Shown: one piece after another, positions 1-12,342 of the stretch
How the letters are laid out: each line of letters begins with the position of its first letter
How positions within the stretch are numbered: position 1 is the first letter of the stretch
NCBI GenBank assembly: GCA_946902985.2
Contig: OX336398.1
Coordinates: 233,202,556-233,266,555, forward strand
Direction of reading: 5' to 3'
From: Meconema thalassinum
Lineage: Eukaryota; Arthropoda; Insecta; Orthoptera; Tettigoniidae
DNA length: 64,000 nucleotides
Position numbers and translations under genes: made by a program
The notes under the pieces: model-generated
What the model saw: the letters and a program-made list of their open reading frames with translations, nothing else
Databases searched by the model: none
What the model was told of the DNA's origin: nothing

Positions 1-1734
1 CAAGGAAGAAACACCTTAAAGAAGAAAACCTAACAGCGGCTGGAAGATCCTTGGCAGGAAGCTAAACGACAAGGAAGGAACACCTTAAAGAAGAAAACCT
101 GACAGCGGCTGATAGATCCTTGGCAGGAAGCTAAACGACAAGGAAGAAACAGCTTAAAGAAGAAAACCTGACAGCGGCTGGAAGATCCTTGGCAGGAAGC
201 TAAACGACAAGGAAGAAACACCTTAAAGAAGAAAACCTGACAGCGGCTGGAAGATCCTTGGCAGGAAGCTAAACGGCAAGGAAGAAACAGCTTAAAGAAG
301 AAAACCTGACAGCGGCTGGAAGATCCTTGGCAGGAAGCTAAACGACAAGGAAGAAACACCTTAAAGAAGAAAACCTGACAGCGGCTGATGGATCCTTGGC
401 AGGAAGCTAAACGACAAGGAAGAAACAGCTTAAAGAAGAAAACTTGACAGCGGCTGGAAGATCCTTGGCAGGAAGCTAAACGACAAGGAAGAAACACCTT
501 AAAGAAGAAAACCTGACAGCGGCTGGAAGATCCTTGGCAGGAAGCTGAACGGCAAGGAAGGAACACCTTAAAGAAGAAAACCTGACAGCGGCTGGAAGAT
601 CCTTGGCAGGAAGCTAAACGGCAAGGAAGGAACACCTTAAAGAAGAAAACCTGACAGCGGCTGGAAGATCCTTGGCAGGAAGCTAAACGACAAGGAAGAA
701 ACAGCTTAAAGAAGAAAACCTAACAGCGGCTGGAAGATCCTTGGCAGGAAGCTAAACGACAAGGAAGGAACACCTTAAAGAAGAAAACCTGACAGCGGCT
801 GGAAAATCCTTGGCAGGAAGCTAAACGGCAAGGAAGAAACAGCTTGAAGAAGAAAACCTGACAGCGGCTGGAAGATCCTTGGCAGGAAGCTAAACGGCAA
901 GGAAGAAACAGCTTAAAGAAGAAAACCTGACAGCGGCTGGAAGATCCTTGGCAGGAAGCTAAACGGCAAGGGAGAAACAGCTTAAAGAAGAAAACCTGAC
1001 AGTGGCTGAAGGATCCATGGCAGGAAGCTAAACGACAAGGAAGAAACAGCTTGAAGACGAAAACCTGACAGCGGCTGGAAGATCCTTGGCAGGAAGCTAA
1101 ACGACAAGGAAGAAACACCTTAAAGAAGAAAACCAGACAGCGGCTGGAAGATCCTTGGCAGGAAGCTAAACGACAAGGAAGAAACACCTTAAAGAAGAAC
1201 ACCTGACAGCGGCTGGAAGATCCTTGGCAGGAAGCTAAACGACAAGGAAGAAACAGCTTGAAGAAGAAAACCTAACAGCGGCTGGAAGATCCTTGGCAGG
1301 AAGCTAAACGGCAAGGAAGAAACACCTTAAAGAAGAAAACCTGACAGCGGCTGGAAGATCCTTGGCAGGAAGCTAAACGACAAGGAAGAAACAGCTTGAA
1401 GAAGAAAACCTGACAGCGGCTGATGGATCCTTGGCAGGAAGCTAAACGACAAGGAAGAAACACCTTAAAGAAGAAAACCTGACAGCGGCTGGAAGATCCT
1501 TGGCAGGAAGCTAAACGGCAAGGAAGGAACACCTTAAAGAAGAACACCTGACAGCGGCTGGAAGATCCTTGGCAGGAAGCTAAACGACAAGGAAGAAACA
1601 CCTTAAAGAAGAAAACCTGACAGCGGCTGGAAGATCCTTGGCAGGAAGCTAAACGGCAAGGAAGGAACACCTTAAAGAAGAACACCTGACAGCGGCTGGA
1701 AGATCCTTGGCAGGAAGCTAAACAACAAGGAAGA

Positions 1735-4306
1735 AACACCTTAAAGAAGAAAACCTGACAGCGGCTGATGGATCCTTGGCAGGAAGCTAAACGACAAGGA
1801 AGAAACACCTTAAAGAAGAAAACTTGAAAGCGGCTGGAAGATCCTTGGCAGGAAGCTAAACGGCAAGGAAGGAACACCTTAAAGAAGAAAACCTGACAGC
1901 GGCTGATGGATCCTCGGCAGGAAGCTAAACGACAAGGAAGGAACACCTTAAAGAAGAAAACCTGACAGCGGCTGATGGATCCTTGGCAGGAAGCTAAACG
2001 GCAAGGAAGGAACACCTTAAAGAAGAAAACCTGACAGCGGCTGATGGATCCTTGGCAGGAAGCTAAACGACAAGGAAGAAACACCTTAAAGAAGAAAACC
2101 TGACAGCGGCTGATGGATCCTTGGCAGGAAGCTAAACGACAAGGAAGGAACACCTTAAAGAAGAAAACCTGACAGCGGCTGATGGATCCTTGGCAGGAAG
2201 CTAAACGACAAGGAAGGAACAGCTTAAAGAAGAAAACCTGACAGCGGCTGATGGATCCTTGGCAGGAAGCTAAACGGCAAGGAAGGAACACCTTAAAAAG
2301 AAAACCTGACAGCGGCTGGAAGATCCTTGGCAGGAGGCTAAACGACAAGGAAGAAACAGCTTAAAGAAGAAAACCGGACAGCGGCTGGAAGATCCTTGGC
2401 AGGAAGCTAAACGACAAGGAAGAAACACCTTAACGAAGAAAACCTGACAGCAGCTGGAAGATCCTTGGCAGGAAGCTAAACGACAAGGAAGAAACAGCTT
2501 AAAGAAGAAAACCTGACAGCGGCTGAAGGATCCTTGGCAGGAAGCTATACGACAAGGAAGAAACACCTTAACGAAGAAAACCTGACAGCAGCTGGAAGAT
2601 CCTTGGCAGGAAGCTAAACGACAAGGAAGGAACACCTTAAAGAAGAAAACCTGACAGCGGCTGGAAGATCCTTGGCAGGAAGCTAAACGACAAGGAAGAA
2701 ACACCTTAAAGAAGAAAACCGGACAGCGGCTGGAAGATCCTTGGCAGGAAGCTAAACGACAAGGAAGAAACACCTTAACGAAGAAAACCTGACAGCAGCT
2801 GGAAGATCCTTGGCAGGAAGCTAAACGACAAGGAAGAAACAGCTTAAAGAAGAAAACCTGACAGCGGCTGAAGGATCCTTGGCAGGAAGCTATACGACAA
2901 GGAAGAAACACCTTAACGAAGAAAACCTGACAGCAGCTGGAAGATCCTTGGCAGGAAGCTAAACGACAAGGAAGAAACAGCTTAAAGAAGAAAACCTGAC
3001 AGCGGCTGAAGGATCCTTGGCAGGAAGCTAAACGACAAGGAAGAAACACCTTAACTAAGAAAACCTGACAGCAGCTGGAAGATCCTTGGCAGGAAGCTAA
3101 ACGACAAGGAAGAAACAGCTTAAAGAAGAAAACCTGACAGCGGCTGAAAGATCCTTGGCAGGAAGCTTAACGGCAAGGAAGAAACAGCTTAAAGAAGAAA
3201 ACCTGACAGCGGCTGAAGGATCCTTGGCAGGAAGCTAAACGACAAGGAAGAAACACCTTAACGAAGAAAACCTGACAGCAGCTGGAAGATCCTTGGCAGG
3301 AAGCTAAACGACAAGGAAGAAACAGCTTAAAGAAGAAAACCTGACAGCGGCTGAAGGATCCTTGGCAGGAAGCTAAACGACAAGGAAGAAACACCTTAAA
3401 GAAGAAAACCTGACAGTGGCTGAAGGATCCTTGGCAGGAAGCTAAACGGCAAGGAAGAAACAGCTTAAAGAAGAAAACCTGACAGCGGCTGGAAGATCCT
3501 TGGCAGGAAGCTAAACGACAAGGAAGAAACACCTTAAAGAAGAAAACCTGACAGCGGCTGGAAGATCCTTGGCAGGAAGCTAAACGGCAAGGAAGAAACA
3601 GCTTGAAGAAGAAACCCTGACAGCGGCTGGAAGATCCTTGGCAGGAAGGTAAACGACAAGGAAGAAACACCTTAAAGAAGAAAACCTGACAGCGGCTGAT
3701 GGATCCTTGGCAGGAAGCTAAACGACAAGGAAGAAACACCTTAAAGAAGAAAACTTGAAAGCGGCTGGAAGATCCTTGGCAGGAAGCTAAACGGCAAGGA
3801 AGGAACACCTTAAAGAAGAAAACCTGACAGCGGCTGATGGATCCTTGGCAGGAAGCTAAACGACAAGGAAGGAACACCTTAAAGAAGAAAACCTGACAGC
3901 GGCTGATGGATCCTTGGCAGGAAGCTAAACGGCAAGGAAGGAACACCTTAAAGAAGAAAACCTGACAGCGGTTGATGGATCCTTGGCAGGAAGCTAAACG
4001 ACAAGGAAGAAACACCTTAAAGAAGAAAACCTGACAGCGGCTGATGGATCCTTGGCAGGAAGCTAAACGACAAGGAAGGAACACCTTAAAGAAGAAAACC
4101 TGACAGCGGCTGATGGATCCTTGGCAGGAAGCTAAACGACAAGGAAGGAACAGCTTAAAGAAGAAAACCTGACAGCGGCTGATGGATCCTTGGCAGGAAG
4201 CTAAACGGCAAGGAAGGAACGCCTTAAAAAGAAAACCTGACAGCGGCTGGAAGATCCTTGGCAGGAGGCTAAACGACAAGGAAGAAACAGCTTAAAGAAG
4301 AAAACC
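1735..4306. repeat. Segmental duplication inside the 69-bp array (1,931-bp offset)
   Basis: Blocks 1735-2375 and 3666-4306 match monomer by monomer at an offset of 1,931 bp (28 monomers less one base). Shared private variants prove the pairing: aacttgaaag at 1821 and 3752, the shortened ccttaaaaag at 2291 and 4222, and ggcaggaggct just after. Between them a 345-bp, five-monomer block with the rare gaagctatac variant (2541 and 2886) is also repeated. Confidence 0.85.
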
Positions 4307-5189
4307 TGACAGCGGCTGGAAGATCCTTGGCAGGAAGCTAAACGACAAGGAAGAAACACCTTAAAGAAGAAAACCGGACAGCGGCTGGAAGATCCTTGGC
4401 AGGAAGCTAAACGGCAAGGAAGAAACACCTTAAAGAAGAAAACCTGACAGCGGCTGGAAGATCCTTGGCAGAAAGCTAAACGGCAAGGAAGAAACATCTT
4501 AAAGAAGAAAACCTGACAGCGGCTGAAGGATCCTTGGCAGGAAGCTAAACGACAAGGAAGAAACACCTTAAAGAAGAAAACCTGACAGTAGCTGGAAGAT
4601 CCTTGGCAGGAAGCTAAACGACAAGGAAGAAACAGCTTAAAGAAGAAAACCTGACAGCGGCTGGAAGATCCTTGGCAGGAAGCTAAACGACAAGGAAGGA
4701 ACACCTTAAAGAAGAAAACCTGACAGCGGCTGGAAGATCCTTGGCAGGAAGCTAAACGACAAGGAAGAAACAGCTTAAAGAAGAAAACCTGACAGCGGCT
4801 GAAGGATCCTTGGCAGGAAGCTAAACGACAAGGAAGAAACACCTTAACGAAGAAAACCTGACAGCAGCTGGAAGATCCTTGGCAGGAAGCTAAACGACAA
4901 GGAAGAAACAGCTTAAAGAAGAAAACCTGACAGCGGCTGAAGGATCCTTGGCAGGAAGCTAAACGACAAGGAAGAAACACCTTAACGAAGAAAACCTGAC
5001 AGCAGCTGGAAGATCCTTGGCTGGAAGCTAAACGACAAGGAAGAAACAGCTTAAAGAAGAAAACCTGACAGCGGCTGAAGGATCCTTGGCAGGAAGCTAA
5101 ACGACAAGGAAGAAACACCTTAACTAAGAAAACCTGACAGCAGCTGGAAGATCCTTGGCAGGAAGCTAAACGACAAGGAAGAAACAGCT

Positions 5190-7837
5190 TAAAGAAGAAA
5201 ACCTGACAGCGGCTGAAAGATCCTTGGCAGGAAGCTAAACGACAAGGAAGAAACACCTTAAAGAAGAAAACCTGACAGTGGCTGAAGGATCCTTGGCAGG
5301 AAGCTAAACGGCAAGGAAGAAACAGCTTAAAGAAGAAAACCTGACAGCGGCTGGAAGATCCTTGGCAGGAAGCTAAACGACAAGGAAGAAACACCTTAAA
5401 GAAGAAAACCTGACAGCGGCTGGAAGATCCTTGGCAGGAAGCTAAATGGCAAGGAAGAAACAGCTTGAAGAAGAAACCCTGACAGCGGCTGGAAGATCCT
5501 TGGCAGGAAGCTAAACGACAAGGAAGAAACACCTTAAAGAAGAAACCCTGACAGCGGCTGGAAGATCCTTGGCAGGAAGCTAAACGACAAGGAAGAAACA
5601 GCTTAAAGAAGAAACCCTGACAGCGGCTGGAAGATCCTTGGCAGGAAGCTAAACGACAAGGAAGAAACACCTTAAAGAAGAAACCCTGACAGCGGCTGGA
5701 AGATCCTTGGCAGGAAGCTAAACGACAAGGAAGAAACACCTTAAAGAAGAAACCCTGACAGCGGCTGGAATATCCTTGGCAGGAAGCTAAACGACAAGGA
5801 AGAAACACCTTAAAGAAGAAAACCTGACAGCGGCTGGAAGATCCTTGGCAGGAAGCTAAACGGCAAGGAAGAAACACCTTAAAGAAGAAAACCTGACAGC
5901 GGCTGGAAGATCCTTGGCAGGAAGCTAAACGACAAGGAGAAACACCTTAAAGAAGAAAACCTGACAGCAGCTGGAAGATCCTTGGCAGGAAGCTAAACGA
6001 CAAGGAAGAAACACCTTAAAGAAGAAAACCTGACAGCAGCTGGAAGATCCTTGGCAGGAAGCTAAACGACAAGGAAGAAACATCTTAAAGAAGAAAACCT
6101 GACAGCGGCTGGAAGATCCTTGGCAGGAAGCTAAACGACAAGGAAGAAACAGCTTGAAGAAGAAAACCTAACAGCAGCTGGAAGATCCTTGGCAGGAAGC
6201 TAAACGGCAAGGAAGAAACACCTTAAAGAAGAAAACCTGACAGCGGCTGAAAGATCCTTGGCAGGAAGCTAAACGACAAGGAAGAAACAGCTTGAAGAAG
6301 AAAACCTAACAGCAGCTGGAAGATCCTTGGCAGGAAGCTAAACGACAAGGAAGAAACACCTTAAAGAAGAAAACCTAACAGCAGCTGGAAGATCCTTGGC
6401 AGGAAGCTAAACGGCAAGGAAGAAACACCTTAAAGAAGAAAACCTGACAGCGGCTGGAAGATCCTTGGCAGGAAGCTAAACGGCAAGGAAGAAACACCTT
6501 AAAGAAGAAAACCTGACAGCGGCTGAAAGATCCTTGGCAGGAAGCTAAACGACAAGGAAGAAACACCTTAAAGAAGAAAACCTGACAGTGGCTGAAGGAT
6601 CCTTGGCAGGAAGCTAAACGGCAAGGAAGAAACAGCTTAAAGAAGAAAACCTGACAGCGGCTGGAAGATCCTTGGCAGGAAGCTAAACGACAAGGAAGAA
6701 ACACCTTAAAGAAGAAAACCTGACAGCGGCTGGAAGATCCTTGGCAGGAAGCTAAATGGCAAGGAAGAAACAGCTTGAAGAAGAAACCCTGACAGCGGCT
6801 GGAAGATCCTTGGCAGGAAGCTAAACGACAAGGAAGAAACACCTTAAAGAAGAAACCCTGACAGCGGCTGGAAGATCCTTGGCAGGAAGCTAAACGACAA
6901 GGAAGAAACAGCTTAAAGAAGAAACCCTGACAGCGGCTGGAAGATCCTTGGCAGGAAGCTAAACGACAAGGAAGAAACACCTTAAAGAAGAAACCCTGAC
7001 AGCGGCTGGAAGATCCTTGGCAGGAAGCTAAACGACAAGGAAGAAACACCTTAAAGAAGAAACCCTGACAGCGGCTGGAATATCCTTGGCAGGAAGCTAA
7101 ACGACAAGGAAGAAACACCTTAAAGAAGAAAACCTGACAGCGGCTGGAAGATCCTTGGCAGGAAGCTAAACGGCAAGGAAGAAACACCTTAAAGAAGAAA
7201 ACCTGACAGCGGCTGGAAGATCCTTGGCAGGAAGCTAAACGACAAGGAGAAACACCTTAAAGAAGAAAACCTGACAGCAGCTGGAAGATCCTTGGCAGGA
7301 AGCTAAACGACAAGGAAGAAACACCTTAAAGAAGAAAACCTGACAGCAGCTGGAAGATCCTTGGCAGGAAGCTAAACGACAAGGAAGAAACATCTTAAAG
7401 AAGAAAACCTGACAGCGGCTGGAAGATCCTTGGCAGGAAGCTAAACGACAAGGAAGAAACAGCTTGAAGAAGAAAACCTAACAGCAGCTGGAAGATCCTT
7501 GGCAGGAAGCTAAACGGCAAGGAAGAAACACCTTAAAGAAGAAAACCTGACAGCGGCTGAAAGATCCTTGGCAGGAAGCTAAACGACAAGGAAGAAACAG
7601 CTTGAAGAAGAAAACCTAACAGCAGCTGGAAGATCCTTGGCAGGAAGCTAAACGACAAGGAAGAAACACCTTAAAGAAGAAAACCTAACAGCAGCTGGAA
7701 GATCCTTGGCAGGAAGCTAAACGGCAAGGAAGAAACACCTTAAAGAAGAAAACCTGACAGCGGCTGGAAGATCCTTGGCAGGAAGCTAAACGGCAAGGAA
7801 GAAACACCTTAAAGAAGAAAACCTGACAGCGGCTGAA
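5190..7837. repeat. Tandem 1,310-bp higher-order duplication of 19 satellite monomers
   Basis: 5190-6500 and 6500-7837 are consecutive copies of a 19-monomer block. They share private variants at a constant offset of 1,310 bp: gctaaatggc (5441, 6751), gacaaggaga with a one-base deletion (5931, 7241), and the aagaaaccct run. The two copies appear almost identical, implying a recent unequal exchange or amplification. Confidence 0.9.
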
Positions 7838-8926
7838 GGATCCTTGGCAGGAAGCTAAACGGCAAGGAAGAAACAGCTTGAAGAAGAAAACCTGACAGTG
7901 GCTGAAGGATCCTTGGCAGGAAGCTAAACGACAAGGAAGAAACAGCTTGAAGAAGAAAACCTGACAGCGGCTGGAAGATCCTTGGCAGGAAGCTAAACGA
8001 CAAGGAAGAAACAGCTTGAAGAAGAAAACCTGACAGCGGCTGGAAGATCCTTGGCAGGAAGCTAAACGACAAGGAAGAAACAGCTTAAAGAAGAAAACCT
8101 GACAGCGGCTGGAAGATCCTTGGCAGGAAGCTAAACGACAAGAAAGAAACAGCTTGAAGAAGAAAACCTGCCAGCGGCTGGAAGATCCTTGGCAGGAAGC
8201 TAAACGGCAAGGAAGAAACACCTTAAAGAAGAAAACCTGACAGCGGCTGAAAGAGCCTTGGCAGGAAGCTAAACGGCAAGGAAGAAACACCTTAAAGAAG
8301 AAAACCTGACAGCGGCTGGAAGATCCTTGGCAGGAAGCTAAACGACAAGGAAGAAACACCTTAAAGAAGAAAACCTGACAGCGGCTGGAAGATCCTTGGC
8401 AGGAAGCTAAACGGCAAGGAAGAAACACCTTAAAGAAGTAAACCTGACAGCGGCTGAAAGATCCTTGGCAGGAAGCTAAACGGCAAGGAAGAAACACCTT
8501 AAAGAAGAAAACCTGACAGCGGCTGGAAGATCCTTGGCAGGAAGCTAAACGACAACGAAGAAACATCTTAAAGAAGAAAACCTGACAGCGGCTGGAAGAT
8601 CCTTGGCAGGAAGTTAAACGGCAAGGAAGAAACACCTTAAAGAAGAAAACCTGACAGCGGCTGAAAGATCCTTGGCAGGAAGCTAAACGGCAAGGAAGAA
8701 ACACCTTAAAGAAGAAAACCTGACAGCGGCTGGAAGATCCTTGGCAGGAAGCTAAACGGCAAGGAAGAAACACCTTAAAGAAGAAAACCTGACAGCGGCT
8801 GGAAGATCCTTGGCAGGAAGCTAAACGACAAGAAAGAAACAGCTTGAAGAAGAAAACCTGACAGCGGCTGGAAGATCCTTGGCAGGAAGCTAAACGGCAA
8901 GGAAGAAACAGCTTAAAGAAGAAAAC

Positions 8927-9549
8927 CGGAACGGTTGTTGTGTATTTGTAGTCCAAAGGTGGCTGTATCAAATAATAATAATAATAAAAAATAATTGTAT
9001 TATTTCAATGTCTATCTTTTAAAGCACATCGGAGGTTGAAAAAGGACAGCCCACGTAGAATGATCATAGTTGGATTTTGAATAACTCTCGTATTTTATAT
9101 TATGTGTTTTTTATTTTTCCTTATTTCATACCAATATGGAGTTTGATATTAAGTCAAATATCAGGTTGTTATTTATTGTATTAGTGGCGGTGTTGTGGTA
9201 TTATTTATAACACAATTCACGTCAATATGAAACTGTAATCCTCCAATACAATGAAAATCCACATAATTCGTATCGCTGATAAATTCACCGCTTTGAGCTG
9301 ATGAAACCGCGCGTCCAATAGAAAACAAGCCTCCAGTATATTATGGCTGTCAGCTCTATGAAACATGGAATTGCATTCTCAAATTACTTGTTCACTTATG
9401 CGAGCAACAAAAGCACTTATTGTAGAACCACCATAGCCTACCTCTACAGGCCGTCAGTGCAACACATGTGAAGCAGTTGCTCATAGTAATATTGTTTTAT
9501 GCAACCCAACTAACGTGTGTTATCAGGAAAGTGATATTTCGGTGCATTC
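8927..9549. other. Unassigned AT-rich spacer with (AAT)n tract
   Basis: Directly after the satellite is a short unique segment, then (AAT)n at about 8971-8990, which resembles a retroelement tail. The rest is AT-rich with no convincing open frame, RNA gene or element ends. Confidence 0.6.
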
Positions 9550-9561
9550 ACTGTAAGCATA

Positions 9562-9628
9562 CCCTCTGGGTGTCAAATTACAAAGCTTGCACCCGGCACC
9601 CGAGGCCATACGATATTATTATTATTAT
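9562..9628 (+). mobile_element. 5'-truncated tRNA-derived SINE (family 1), 3' end only
   Basis: The 3' end of the same SINE that is complete at 41934-42312 (shared gtgtcaaattacaaagcttg, gcacccgaggccatacgata), ending in (ATT)n. It is flanked by a perfect 12-bp direct repeat actgtaagcata at 9550-9561 and 9629-9640, the target-site duplication expected from LINE-mediated insertion. Confidence 0.85.
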
Positions 9629-9740
9629 ACTGTAAGCATATCCCACAAGCGACACTGAAAACTATTATTTTGTTGACTATTCAATTAACTAGCGGACCCG
9701 AGCGAGAAATCACGCATTTTCATAAACCACACTTTCTCCA

Positions 9741-11083
9741 ATCATCATAAGCTATATATTATTTCAGTAGTATAGATCCCTCCTGCGGCGCTCACAAGTG
9801 ACCGATCGTGAAAAATGGGCATTCAAATGAATGAGAATATACATTACCAGTGACGCATTGCACTCTCATTTCATAAATATCTATTATTTCTTAAAAAAAA
9901 TACTTTAAAAAAAACTGTACGAAGTGTGCGATTTGCAGATACCGTTGCTGCAGGAAGATACGCTCCATAATTGCTGTCCATTTCACATTTTGGCCGCTGT
10001 GACGCCTGTTTCATGTCATTTTAACATTATGAGGTCTTTCCTTTATCATTTTGCACGGATTTCAGAAACAGTAATATAAAGGAATGAGTACTCAATCGTA
10101 TAATTTCATAATTATCGAATAACTGGTGAGAGTTATAGCTAAGCTGTCAATCAATGGACTCAGCACACTAATGACATTCGCAGTGACGAATTGCATTCTA
10201 ATTTTAGAAATATCATTTTTTGTAAGAACTGTGCGATTCGCAAATACTGTTGGTGTAGGAAAATACGCGACATCATTGCTGGTCCGCTCGCATTTTGGCC
10301 GTACGGACGCCTGAAACGTAAATAGTGTTCTATAATCATTTGGTTCAAATATAAACAGAACAATCTTTCTCCTTAAGTCTCTTATTATAAACCTATTGGG
10401 GAAAGTGTGGTTTATGAACATGCGTTTATAATGAGAGACGTAAGGAGAAAGGTTTTTATGTTTTTATTTCAATCAAATGATTATCGAACACTATTTACAG
10501 CATGTTTCAGCATGTTTCAGCAACATTACTTGCAACTCGCACACTTCTTACAAAAATCGGTATTATCAAATTACAGTGCAATGCAGAAGAAAACCCTGCA
10601 ATAGAATTAACGTTTAATAGTTTTAAGGTTTTAGACGACAACTCAAATTCCAGCTTGTTAGAGCAACAGTATTTGCAAATCCAGCTTATCTGTAACACTC
10701 ACCGGTTATTCGATATTTATGAAATTATACGATTTGAGTACTCATTCCTTTGATTTACTGTTTATGAAATCCATGCAAAATAATAAAGGAAAGACCTCAG
10801 AATGTTAAATGACAAGAAACAGGCGTCACAGCGGCCAAAATGTGAAGTGGAGAGCAATTATGGAGCGCTTTTTCTGCAGCAACAGTATATGCAAATTGCA
10901 CACTTCGTACATGTTTTTAAAGTCATTTTTAAGAAAATTATAGATATCTATGAAATTAGAGTGCAATTCGTCACTGCTAATGTCTATTCTCTTTCATTGG
11001 AATGCTCATTTTTCACGATCGGTCGCTTGTGAGCGCCGCAGGAGGGATCTATACTACTGAAATAATATACTGTATATGATGAT
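9741..11083. mobile_element. Foldback-type element, nearly all inverted repeat
   Basis: The ends match as inverted repeats (atcatcata with attatttcagtagtatag on the left; its complement around 11054-11083 on the right). Pairing continues through the whole element: 9760-10133 with 10690-11066, and the inner 10314-10390 with 10425-10500, around a centre near 10400. Each arm contains two related tandem subunits, seen as two versions of the segment gtgcgatttgcagatacc / gtgcgattcgcaaatact. No transposase frame and no clear target-site duplication. Arms are visibly diverged, so this is an older copy. The class of the mobilising enzyme cannot be told. Confidence 0.8.
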
Positions 11084-12224
11084 ATGAAGGATCTGCAGTC
11101 AATTATTGTGGTGCAACATATCATCTGAGTGAAAATGTCGTGCCAAGTTGCTGTCTATCGCAAAATATGAAATTAACTATTACGATATAGTATAGTATAC
11201 GATTTGGAGGAGTAACGATCTTAATACAAAGCACCAGCAAAGCTGAAGCGTAGCGCATGTCAGTTACATCTTACCAATTGTGATCTGATCTGATACCGCA
11301 TTGGAGAGTTGAGATCGCAAGATAATAACCAGTCTCTCCAAGCAACGTCTTCGTCACCCACGAAGCTCTATGGGAAGATTATACCTGTCCCGTAATAATG
11401 GAGATAGAGGTCTGTTAAATCCGCAGGTTCCATGTCAATCATAGGAGATGAAAATGAGGTATATTTCAAGTCTTGTAAGTATACCCTTCATCAAGCAGTG
11501 TGCTTGGACGATCGGGACATAACTCCCTTGTCACTAGATATAGCAGATGCGGAATTTATTTTGAAGTCAGCAAAGCAGAAGATAGATGTCAGGAGGCAAA
11601 GTTCCCTACAAGGAAAGTCCCATATTTTAACGACAGACCAGATCAGGTTCTGGACAATGAAGAAGCCAAGATCTTACAGTGATTGTCGACAAAGTCGAGT
11701 GAAGGGGCAGATGACCTTTTAGTTCCACCCCTTAAAACAACAATAACTAACTAACTAGAGTTGAGTGAAGTTGACACTGTTCACAGCTACAGCGTGGAAG
11801 ACACCCAACCAGATAAGTAGTAGCATGCACTATACAGTACAACCATAGTTGACTTTTTACAACCATGTTGTCACTCCAAACAGACAAATTCCGGTTTTCT
11901 ATCAACATTTTAGCATTTCACCCAACATCATATATACTACAACTAGCATACACTGACAAGTTGCATTACCAATACTGCAACTAAATAATTGCACATATTG
12001 TAAATATTTTCAGCTGTATTTTCAGACATAGATTTTATAGCCGAAGTGTAATGGATCTGATGATGATCGCTTGACGATCAAAACTGGTCATCCAAATGTA
12101 TTTATTAATATCATGTAATTTTTTTCTGGATTAGGGCATAACCCAACTCTTTTGGGTACTTTCGTGTTGACCGACTGAAAAGCACCAGACTTTTGAACCA
12201 TCATTTTGCTGAGGGAATAAATTC
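11084..12224. other. Unassigned spacer with SINE-tail fragment
   Basis: Mostly unassigned. About 11704-11755 carries a version of the short repeat tail seen at 26516, 53443 and 56866 (gatgacct, ccccttaaaacaacaat), here ending in (aact)n. A segment near 12050-12105 (gatgatgatcgcttgacgatc) resembles the 3' region of a retroelement but is too short to classify. No gene found. Confidence 0.5.
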
Positions 12225-12342
12225 CAGGACCAATTAATCATGGACGGAAGAACGGAGGAAGGTTTTCAGTGCCCAGATGAAGAGATTTTGGCAGAAAAAA
12301 AATATAACCATGATCTGCATACCAGTTAACCAAGAGAATCTA

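Larger units (their letters stand above)
1..8926. repeat. 69-bp satellite array (about 129 copies)
   Basis: Head-to-tail monomers of 69 bp, each with the landmarks caaggaagaaacaccttaaa, gacagcggctggaagatcc and ttggcaggaagctaaacg. Variation is mostly at fixed sites: cgaca/cggca, caccttaaag/cagcttgaag, ctggaag/ctgatgg/ctgaagg. The period is 23 codons and several frames lack a stop, so the minus strand reads as a 23-residue Cys/Phe-rich repeat over hundreds of codons; this is an arithmetic effect, not evidence of a gene. The array is open at the left edge. It ends near 8926, where the last monomer runs into a unique segment followed within about 60 bp by an (AAT)n tract. Confidence 0.97.

Noticed and set aside
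30..8971. Long minus-strand frames (up to 558 codons) encoding a 23-residue Cys/Phe-rich repeat
   Set aside because: The 69-bp monomer is a multiple of three, so any stop-free frame stays open. More than one frame is open, starts are non-ATG and breaks fall at random indels.
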